NCBI GenBank assembly: GCA_039621445.1
Contig: CP154955.1
Span: 33,711,417-33,775,416, forward strand
Source: Euglena gracilis
Taxonomy: Eukaryota; Euglenida; Euglenophyceae; Euglenales
Length of the DNA: 64,000 nt
Reading direction: 5' to 3'
A model generated the notes under the pieces. That model was not told the origin of the DNA and ran no database searches. It worked only from the letters and a program-made list of their open reading frames with translations. Of the stretch, positions 1 to 10,400 are shown piece by piece (positions within the stretch are counted from its first letter, which is position 1; every line of letters begins with the position of its first letter). Made by a program: the position numbers and the translations under genes.

Positions 1-39
1 AGAGGGGTTTTGCAAAAAATTTCTGACATGTGGTGGCTG

Positions 40-260
40 CGGCAGGGCAGCCAGCAGCCCCTACACCCAGTGGGGCTGCCACAGCCTGGGCAGCAGCTGG
101 CCCAGCAGCCCATCGTCCAGCTGACCCAGCAGCCTGGCCAGCCAGCCGGCCAGCCGCAGCCTGCTCACGGGCTGCCAATGGGGCTGGGCCTGCTGTCGGC
201 TGGACAGCAGCAGCCCCTGGGGCAGCCTTCCAGCCCTCTGGCCAGCACGGTGCCCAGTGC
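40..260. repeat. CAGCAGCC / CCAGCC-type low-complexity tract
   Basis: Degenerate tandem runs built from CAGC, CCAGC and GGCCAG words. One frame reads as a Gln/Pro/Gly/Ala-rich peptide, but no family is recognisable. Similar CCAGCCAGCAG words recur inside the intron element at 9395-9874. Confidence 0.6.
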
Positions 261-509
261 TGACCCAGCTTTTTCAGATCTGAATGTTTTGCATAATAAA
301 TCTGCAGTTTCAAACATTTCCCCTCCTTTATTTATTGAGGGGGGATTTGTTTTGGAGGACATGCAAGACACGGCAGTGGTTTCTTCTGTGTCATTGTGTG
401 TCCCCCCACATGTTTCTGCAGCCCCTGCTTTCTCGATTAGGCCTATCGGGACAGGGGGGGCTGCAGCCAGGGTTTTCCTTTTATCGGTGATCCCGTAGCT
501 TTTGAAATT

Positions 510-737
510 TTGCAGGGAAGTGCTAAGCCCTATTTTGATGAATCGGGCAGCATTTCCTGGCAAGATTTTGAAGTAGATTGGAATCTTTACTGGGACAGGT
601 TGACATCAGGCAAACCGTATTCTGATTTGCAAAAGCTGCAGGTTTTTGAGGTATGTTTAGGACCCAGATTAAGGGAGGAAATCAGGCTCTATCGGCTGAA
701 TGGAGCTAAATTAAGTTACCCCAGCGGCAAGCGAGGG
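510..737 (+). pseudogene. Retrotransposon gag-like remnant
   Basis: One frame encodes a short segment with a W-x2-F-x3-W-x2-Y pattern followed by a helical stretch ending around GPRLREEIRL. This resembles the core of Ty3-type Gag proteins and matches the layout of the Gag core at 28.6-30.0 kb. The frame runs into a stop soon after, and no protease or RT follows. I read it as an old Gag fragment; the match is by general pattern only. Confidence 0.4.
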
Positions 738-739
738 AT

Positions 740-1340
740 GCTTGTTGGCATGCGAGGGATGAGTTGGCGAGCGGCAACTTCGGATGCTTGGTAATGTCTT
801 GGACGGCCCTTTTGATCAAAAACAACTAAGTGGGTGTCATAGGTGCAACCTGCGAAACCCAATTAGCTACTCCACGGAATGACGGGTGACATAATGGACC
901 AACCCTAGCCAATGAGTTTGTGTGTCTGTTCGTTCGAGCGTAGTTCGTGAGTTTGTTCGTTCGAACGGACCGAAACAAAGGGCCATCCAAGTCGTTGCCA
1001 AGCATCTGAAGTTGCTGCTCGCAGGCAGTCACTGCACAAAACCTGGGACGTCACTCAATTCCCTTCAAATGAGGTTGGTAACATGTTAGTAGATGTTTTC
1101 CCACATTGTTTTGCAAAATCGGCCAATACAAGTGTGCTCAACTGCTTATTGAGCACAGGTTACACCGCAAAAAGTGTGTATTGTATAACCCACGTATCAA
1201 AACACAGTAACCTGTGCCTCAAAAGCAAGTTTTAAAGGAAAAAACAAAAACACTTATTTTGGGAGTACGGACTTATAAATGGGAGTGTAGCCCCCCCCCC
1301 CATTGACCGCTGCCATCTTCCTTGGCCCTGATCTTCCTCT
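740..1340. other. Intergenic sequence, no gene seen
   Basis: Roughly 600 bases upstream of the ADPRM gene without a credible coding frame. It contains short repeats of a TTCGTTCGA-like word (about 928-965) and an imperfect inverted pair around 1138-1160 (TGAGCACA-type words). A promoter probably lies here, but no motif can be named. Confidence 0.4.
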
Positions 1341-1354
1341 AATTTCCTTTCAAG
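1339..1354 (+). promoter_or_regulatory. Candidate spliced-leader acceptor before ADPRM
   Basis: A pyrimidine-rich tract (TAATTTCCTTTCAAG) ends in AG at 1354, 21 nt before the ATG at 1376. Euglenid mRNAs commonly receive a trans-spliced leader at such a site. Whether this one is used cannot be told from the sequence. Confidence 0.4.
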
Positions 1355-1375
1355 GTACTATTTTTCCTCAACAAA

Positions 1376-1438
1376 ATGACCATTTCGAAGCCTGCACCAC
1401 TCGTTCGATTTGGGGTCATTGCTGACGTACAGTATTGT
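1376..1438 (+). CDS. ADPRM: ADPRM exon 1
   Basis: ATG followed by a short N-terminus and the first metal motif, GVIADVQY (D-x-Q type). Homology stops right after QYC. The junction to exon 2 is unresolved: an ATTG word is shared by the two exon edges and no consistent splice pair was found. Confidence 0.75.
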
Positions 1439-4400
1439 GGTTGCGGTGCGGCACGCTCTTTTTTCAGAGTTCTCCCATTTGGTGTTCATTTGTCAAAGGT
1501 TGGTGGTTTCTCTCATCAACACTATTTCATGGCTCATCTCAAGGTATGGGCGCAAGTCGATTGGGCGGTCGGCCCGACTAGTCGGGCCGACTAGGAGTCG
1601 GCCCGACTTTGGGCGCAGTCGGGCCGACTTTGGGCGGTCGGGCCGACTAGTCGGCCCGACCGCCCAACACAGTCCTTACCCCCCCTTTATTTTTTAAGCC
1701 CCAGGAAGGAAAATTGTTCCAAAACATACCACATTGCTGGAAAAGAGTGTTGGAATGCAAGAAAATCATACAAAAGCAAAATGCCCTTGTGTGTGCAAGC
1801 CAAGGAGGACTGAAACGCGCACCCTAATGAACTTAGTCGGCCTACGGCCTCCTCTCAGGGGGGGCTCCCCCCGGCCCCCCCCCCCCCCGGCCCAAAATAA
1901 CAAAATCCCCTTGTGTGTGCAAGGCAAGGATGGCCGAAGCGCACAAAATAGCAAAATCCCCTTGTGTGTGCACGTCAATGAAAAGTGCCAATTTTTTTCC
2001 AAAATGGTTTGGTGAGCTATTGTATTTCAGAGTTTTTTTTTATAGAAGGGGGGGGGCTTAAAAAAACAGATGGGGGTAACGACTGTGTTGGGCGGTCGGG
2101 CCGACTTAGTCGGGCCGACCGCCCAAAGTCGACTCAACTACCCGTGCCCAAATGGAGCGAGTAGATTCGACTAGTCGAGCTGACTAGTCGGCCCGACCGC
2201 CCAATCGACTTGTGCCCATTCCTTGACAGAAGCCCTATTCCACCCCGTTTTTCAGTTTGATATGGAGTTGAAATATGGCTTGTTAAAACCATCACCGAAC
2301 CCAAACAATCCCGGTTGAGAAATTCTCTGACGGGGCAAAGGTTTTGGAAAGCTATGCAACAAACCTGAAGTGAGGAAGGATGCTTGAACATCTCTTGTGC
2401 AATTGGTGCTATCAGTGCAGGAGAGGGGAAGAACTGCACGAGCCTTTGGAGGTTTGGCATACCCCCCCTGGGGGTTGGGCCGGAAAATGAGCAAAAAAAC
2501 GCTACATTGCCTGTATTTTTTTTTATGTTTTGGTGTTTTCCACACAAAAAAAATGTCCAAAGAATTCAATAATGAGCATTTTTGGATTCATTTTCAAAGA
2601 AAAATCAGGGATTTTTGAACAATTTTGGCCTTTGCCTGTCCATATAACCGAAATTTTTCGGGCCTATGTGAGTTTCGAGGCAGGAGGGGGGGTCTGAGTT
2701 GGGAGGGGGGGTCCAACCCCCCCTCAAGGCTTCCCATCCATCCCTAACCCACGGAACTCGGTATGCCGAATCCTAACAGTGAATTTTCCTTTTGGAATTT
2801 TCGGCTCTCCGCCGCGGCAGACATCCCATGGGGTCCGACGCCTTTGGTATGTCAAAATAGCCCCCCCCCCCAGTGGCCGAGGGTCCTTGTTAGATGTGCC
2901 GGACTTTTTGGGGAAACTGTGCATCGGAGAGGGGTCGGCCCCCCCCCCCCCCAAAACCCCTCTGCACGGCAACCCCCCCCCCATGGGCCGACGCCCTTGG
3001 CACGGCATGCCGACCCAAGCCGATTTCGCTGTTTTCTTTTCGCTGTCACCAAAGGCTGCCCAAAAAACACCCATTTGTCGCCCATTTTCCGGAGATTTTT
3101 CAACGGTTGCCCCTAAAATGGCCCAATTTCACCAACCTTGCCTTCTTTAAGGCCATTTTGGTTCATTTTGGTGGAGTCAAAGGTCTCACAAAATAAATAA
3201 AAATTTTCATCAATACTATGCCCCCCCCCCCCCCCCGACAGTGTCCCCCCCCTCGACAATGTCCCACACCCACATGGGACACTATCGGTATATCGGTGGG
3301 GGCATGATATCTTGATGAAACTGATGACATTCTTCTGGTTTTTAAGCAGTCCATAACTGTTTTTGGGGCATATTAGATGGAAAATGTTTCATTTTTGTGC
3401 GAAGCGCCGGGAGATTTTGGCCTTTTTGGGAGCCGATTTTCCGTATTGTCGGCACGCCCTCGGCATGGCACAGGACCCCCCCCCCCCTGGAAAGTCCTCA
3501 TCAGGTGTGCCGACCCCCCGGAGTAATGCCTCAGTCACTTTCAAAGCTGAGTGTGAGTTAGGCCGCCAAAAGGTTGGGGGGGTGTTATTTGGAGGGCATT
3601 ATTTGGGGAAGTTTTACTCGGCATCCTTTTGGCCTTGAAATGATTGCTTTGGGTTTAATTTGGAGTATTTTGTGACATTCCAAGGATCCTTTGCGATGCT
3701 TGGCAGCAACACGTGCGAAGTCCTCGGCAGGGGGGGTCGTTACTCCTTGCTCGAAGTCAGTTCTCAGAGGAGGTCATCACCATGCCCCCTGATAGTGTCC
3801 CCCCCTCCCGATAGTGTCCCATACCCCCTGCCATGGGATCCGGCCGGCAGTCCTAAGGAATTTTATTGACCCCCCCCCGGTAGTGTCCCCCCCCCCCCCC
3901 CGATAGTGTACCGCTCTGTGATTGGAATTTGGGCTCAGGCGGCCAAACTCGCACTTGAAGCTTTTGATTTTTGTATTTCCTCACCGTAACACACCCTTCT
4001 CCGACATACCGTAACACATCAAAGGGATTCCCATCAGTTTAGGGGCTTCCATTGCGAATTGCACACATATGAACAATGTTTATGCATTACGCACTGAATA
4101 AATGTAACGTATGTGCACAATGGGCATTTCAAATAGCAGGTAAACCATGTCCCCCCCCCCCCCCGAGCTATTCCCGACAGGAGTAGCTCACTGCGCTCAC
4201 TGCGCTCACTGCCATAGCACCTCCCCCCCAGGTCATGCAACTTGGAAAAATTTCTGAATGAAATGAAACTTCATCAAATTCTGCAATAAACATGAATTTT
4301 AAAAAATTCTGAATGGAATTTCTCAAATGTGCATATTGCACATATGAGCGACAGTTACCAACTTAGAACATCTTGTTTATATCACTGTGGGTGGAGAGTG

Positions 4401-7400
4401 CGGTCCAGAAGCATCTCAGCACCAGAGCAGCAGGGAAGTCCTGCCCAGAACAAGAAACCACCCCTCTAAGTGTGTCTGGAACCACCATCTTCTCCATCCC
4501 CACGTCCTTGTCCTATGTGTTTTCTGGACACATCATTCTCCTCAATCAGCCACCTCCTCCCACAGCGTGCGTACATATACCATGTCCCCCCCAGTTATTC
4601 CTGTTCCCCCGGACCACGACCCAATGGGGCGGTGCGATGGGTGGGGGGGACCAAGGGGGACCCACAACCCAAAAGGGGTCATTTTTGGCAACTTTTTTGG
4701 ATGTTCGCAAAACATGGTCAAGTTTGAGCACAATTTGCCAAAAACAATTCTGAAACCGTCCAAAAAACGGCGATTTTTGAGTAATTTTTTGGGTATTTTT
4801 TTTATTCTTCATATAAAAAAGTGGGTGGGTGAATGGGTCCCGGCCGAGCCCCCCCCCCCCCCCAAGGGGTTGGGTTTGGTCTGGGTGGGTGTAGGGTGGT
4901 GACTGAAATTTCCGGCCCCTGAAAATTCACGAAATTTCACGATTTTTTACTTTTCTTTCCGACCACTTTTCACGAATGTCACCACCCTAGGTGGGTGGGT
5001 GGTTTCATTCCATTTTCGGTGCAAAGCGCTGGAAAAAAATTTGGACCCCAAAATTGACCCCCAAAGAGCCCCCCCTGGGGTGCCCCCAGGGGGTGGGTGG
5101 GCGGGTCCGCACCCCCCTGGGTCCTAAAAAAAACCTCTTGTTCCATTGGTGCATTGCGCAATAGACAAACATTTTTTTAGATTCTAAATCAGCGTTCCTA
5201 TTTCGCAGGTGAGAAATATAACTGCTTGAAACTGCAGGGAGAGAATGGCTGTGGTGGAGTACGAACGGAAGAGGGGATAGAGCACAAAATGTGGGACAGG
5301 TGGATGGAAGCCTTCTCTCGATGATGCAGATGCACAATGGTTAACCATTGTGCATCTGCGCAAACAGGCATGCTGGTTTTAGATTTTGAAAATTGTATGT
5401 CCATTGCACATTTGCACAATGGAAAACTTTAATTTTCATTCTAACAAAGGCACCCATTGCGCACATGCACAAATTATAACGTATGCTTTGTGTAGACAAA
5501 TGCACAATGATCAACTACATTTATAATTGAAAAATTGAAATTTTTTTTGAAAAATTATATTTTGAATTGTAATTGAGAAGAAGGGCCCGATGATAATAGA
5601 ATAATAACAGTAATAGATAATAATAAATGATAATAATGATAATAGAGAACAGGGGCTCTTGCCCTGAAATTTGTGGGTGTGAACACAGAAGGGCATATTT
5701 TCAATTCACGAAAATATGCCCTTTTCGTGAATAGGCTATTCACCAAAATTAGGGCATATTTTTGTGAATAGGATTTTTTTGTGTACATCGTAACTATAGA
5801 AAGTGGAACATTGCGACACATTGAACCAGGTCACTGAGCAAAAAGATGATGGAATAACACATGAGGCAGTGATGAGCATGGTTGGTGCACGACCAGTGCA
5901 ACGACGGACAGCACAACACTGTGGATGAACACAAGGGGGCACTAACAGGGCTTGCATGAAAGACACACCCACGACCCATGTTTGGGCTCATGACACAAAC
6001 ACACGCACCGCCAATGGTAAGACAATGAACGCACTGCACACTGCACATGGTTCATATCATGGCAAGGGGAGCATGGCGGAACAACCACACCACATCAGGC
6101 GCACATGGGGGCGGCTGACACAAGGCGGTGCTATTTGGAGGGAGGGACAGTGGTGGTGAACGGTAGGGTTCTTGCTTTTATCCCAACTTCTTAATTGTGG
6201 CAAAAAATCCAGCAACTTTTGGGGGTTGGGGCAGCATTCGGTCCATAGTGTTTGTAGCAGCTCTAAGCTGAAAATCGGCGTAAGTCCAAGTTATTAGGGG
6301 GTACTTTCGGGGGGGGGGGGGACGGGCGCTGAAGGCGCCCGGTCCCCCCCATGAGTGCCGCCGCCCTCTCTTACTTGGCCTTATGCCCATATCTCATTTT
6401 CCGGGACTATCGGTACAATATGTTTTGGTTTGGGTCATCCGGTCGATGATTTCGTACATTTGTTTTCATTCACGGAAAACAGGGCACATTTTCAATTCAC
6501 GATGCCCTGTTTTTCGTCCGCTGTCAGGTAAGTGAAGGTGTCGGGGTCATTGGCCAGATCCAGGGTTGGACGGACCAAATCCAGGGTGCAGTCCAGTTTA
6601 AAATTCCTTCTTCAAACAGGAAGAAAAGGAAGAAAAGCAAAACAAACTCGGCAACAGCTCCACCATGGTCGGTGGGGAATAGGCTATTCATGAAAAAACG
6701 GGGCATTTTTTTGAGAATAGGCTTTTTCACAAAAATTGACAAAAAAAGCCCCCCAAAATGCCTGAAGCCATGGGGCAGGCGCCGGGCCTTTCTATTCACA
6801 GTTGCAGAAAATTTGTGGGCTATAACCCGTAAACAGGGTATAGCAGGTTTTGCCCACAATTTTTACATAAGAAATTGCTCAAATGCGTGAGCCGTTGCGC
6901 AAATGCGCAATGGAGTCCCTTCATTTCCTGGAATTTTGGGAGACCTGCACCCGCAGAGCATGGAGGAAGTTGTTGCTTTCGTGCCCAGGCCCTGGGGTGT
7001 AGGGGCAGACCAATTCAGATTGTCCTGGACCTCATGACTCGGTATTGGAATTAGTGGGTGGGTGGGTCCGGGGCTGGATGCCCCCCCTGGGGGGTCCACA
7101 CCAAATGACAGGTGTTACAATTGTTTTCGCACCAGTTTTTTTGGTGGGTGGGACAGGTCCCCTCCTGCTAACATACAAACCATCACCCCCAAAGTTGCAA
7201 TGCAACTTTGGACCCCATTTTCTTCTTTTTAAATGAATTGTATTTGGACTGCTGAAGGCCCATGAATTTCCCAAGTTCAATTTAGTTTTTTTATGCTTGA
7301 TTTTGGTTTTGATTGTGGTTGCAACAGAAAAGCAAACACGGGCTTTTTTTAAATTAATTAATGAAAAACAATTAACGTTGTTTGATTTTTTGATGACATT

Positions 7401-10400
7401 GGCAATGCCATTGCTTTGGTGATGGTAGATGCGTGGAGCATTGCCGCATTGACACGCCTGATGGTCGCTCATTTGAAGGCGTTCCTCGGCATTATCGTGG
7501 TGCACTTGCCCAAGAGGTTTTCAGGTGAGACAAACGGCATCCATGGGGCTGTTGTTTTGAAGCCATGTTTCGGTGATACATCTTGTCTCACACTCACCCC
7601 CAATTTAAAACCTTTTCTGGACCAAAGAAAGAGAATGAGGGGAGGCTTGGGAGGTGTCATGGCTGTTGTTGCCCCCCAAAAAACACTCTGAATTTGGGGA
7701 ATTGTATTCTTACAAACAGATGGACATTGCCAGCCTCCCTTTGGGCAGCCAAACCAGAGCCAGAACTGAATCTGAGAATATCGAGTGGATTTTTGGCTTT
7801 TCCGAATACCCTTTTGGCGAACCCCTCGTTTTGAGCTGAGATGGTGGGTCTTTTTTTTGGTTGTAATTGTGGATTGAGTTGAAACACAAACAATTTAAGC
7901 ATTATGCAAAATTTCGTTAAAATGGGACGTTTTGCCATGGAGCGCATAATTAGTTTATACAAGTCCACCGTCATCTTTTCCCCATTCAAAATATCTTGGC
8001 AATAATTGCTTGCAGTGTGCAGTGGACGACTGGAACCATAGAAACGATCTGGCATTCATCGTCCAACTCGGTGACCTCCTCGACGGGAAGTGTGCCGAGC
8101 TGGGCCAGCGGGACACTGCGCTGGCGACCCTCATGGCTGAGTTCAAGCGATGCTCGGTGCGTGAAGTGTATCACATCGGACACTTCTCCCCCCATTCCAC
8201 CAAAGACAAGCCTTTCTACATCGCAACCACTCAAACCTATGCTTACTCTGGACAACGTGGCAACTCCATTGGTTTTTTGGCCACAAAGAATTTTGCAGCT
8301 GGTTTCTTTGACTCTTTGCCGTAAATGTGAACTCTTCAGATTGAAAAACCAGACTCTGCAGACACTGATGTGCAATGCACACTTCCGCCTTCTTTGAATA
8401 TGCACACTAACGATGTTCTCTCACCTTTTTTGCAGTTTTCTCAGTGCAACCGAACCTGACATGGGAAGCATCCCCCCACCCCTCTGGCTGGGTCCACTTT
8501 TGTGGTAGCTCACCTGGTGCCGACCATGCCATTTTCAAGTTTTCAAGGGGTTTCGGACCCTACCATTGCTTAAAGTGTGCTCGATCCCACCCCTGGGGTG
8601 ACTGAACTTTTTGGCTCTGGGCACGCCGGGGGGGGGGTTGGTCCGGACTGACCAAAGACCCACCCGGGGTGGAAAAATTTTGAATCATTTGGCCGAAGTG
8701 ATCAGAGTGACCGCCCCCCACGGCATCCCCCCCCCCCCCATAGGCTGACAAGGGAGGCCAATGCATTTCCGATTTCAATTTTTGCCCAATTGCTGATTTT
8801 TTTTTGCTCAAATTTCCCGATTTTTTTCCTGTCATTTACCCCCAAAATGGGCGAATATACCCTGTTTTGGTCATTTCAGTCATTTTGTTTCATTTTTGGT
8901 TTTTGAATTTTTTGATTTTATTAGAAAATTTGTGTTGAAAAATTTTTGAGAGACTTCTTTTGAAGGTTTTAGCCAAAAACAGGTTACTTTTACACCTCTC
9001 AAGTGATCCACTAGTGTTTGGGAAATATTTGATGGAATGCCTCGAAGCGTCAGGATGTTTTTTTGTTCTTTTGGGACCCGATTGTTCATATGGGTTGTCA
9101 CAGGCCCCCCCTGATCGGATCCCGGCACAGCATGGGACCCCCTTCCATTCCTCATCAGATGTGGCAATACCCCAAGGCTGTGGTGCCTTTTACGGACCCT
9201 TTTGTCACAAAAGACAGTGAAGAAAAACCATTTCCCAATAGATGGTCATCCTGTGAGACTGATGAAACTGATGCCCACAGTGCGCCTGCACTGGTCCTTC
9301 AGGGAGAAGCGCCCCTGCTCCACTGCATCGGCAACCACGAGCTGTACAACTTCAGCCGAGCAGAGCTGGCGGCGTTACTCGGCACCGTCCCGCACAGGGG
9401 TTTTCTTAAGCCGGAGGGTACCCCATCCCCCGGGGGGGGGGTCCAGCCAGCCAGCAGCTCAAATCCAGCCAGCAGCCCAAATTCGGGTTGGGAGCCCCCC
9501 CCCCCCCTCGGGGGTCGAGTGAAATAATTGGGTCCAGCCAGGCCAGCCGGCCGCAGGCTGGCCAGCCAACTGGGCTGCCCAGCACACCTGTCCCTGCATT
9601 TTTCCCCCTCATCACAACTTCCTCCATCACAGCCCCCCAGCCTTGATCTAGCTCCATCCATCAAAATGTCGAAAATGGCAAAAAATTATTGGAAAACTTT
9701 GTTTTCCGTCGACCCAGCCCAGCCCAGCCCCCTCCAGCCCCGGACCCCCCCCCCCTCCCCCCTATCCCCGGGGGGGGGGGGGGGGTCCAGCCAGCAGCTC
9801 AAATCCAGCCAGCAGCCTTTTTGCCAGCCAGAGGCTGGACCCCCCGGGGGGGGGGGTCCTTAAGAAAACCCCTGGTCCCGCAGGACGAGCCCGCCAAGGG
9901 CCTCCGGGCCACGGGGAGGGAGTACTACAGCTTCAGCCCCGTGCTGGGATGGCGGTTTATGCAAACAGCTGGGCTAAGGTCTTGCGAGAACCTGCATTTT
10001 CAATTTCGAATCCCAGCTGCCATGCGGTTCCCGAAGGGCACGGCGTTAAGTGAGCGGTGGTTTTGCGGAGCGGGGGGTAGGGGTTCAGACCCCCCAGGGG
10101 GAAGAGGGTCCAGACCCCCCCTCCTCCCCGCTCATTTGAGACCCTGCCAGAGGGGTGGTGGCACAGCACCTTCATTTTCGAAAACGGGATGCCACTCATC
10201 CGGACCATACAATCACTCATTCATTAGCCGACCCCTACGCCTGGTTTTGGCCCGGAACTCCTCCCCTCTGGGGGAGGGGGCTGCAAAACCACTAAATTTT
10301 TTCTTGGACTCCAGAGTGGCTGACTTCCCGGGGGTGAGTGCCTCTTTTTCCCCAAAAAATGTTACTGACTGTTTTTTGGAAGAGTGGATCATAAAAAATA

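Larger units (their letters stand above)
1439..7440 (+). other. ADPRM intron 1, 6 kb, non-coding
   Basis: No supported coding sequence. Besides the element at 1539-2226 it holds many C/G homopolymer runs, dispersed words of the CATTGCGCA/TGCACAATGG type (about 4050-6910), a perfect 34-bp palindrome at 5326-5359, an AT-rich ATAATA tract at 5594-5645, and two related hairpins near 5690-5730 and 6475-6515. Confidence 0.6.
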
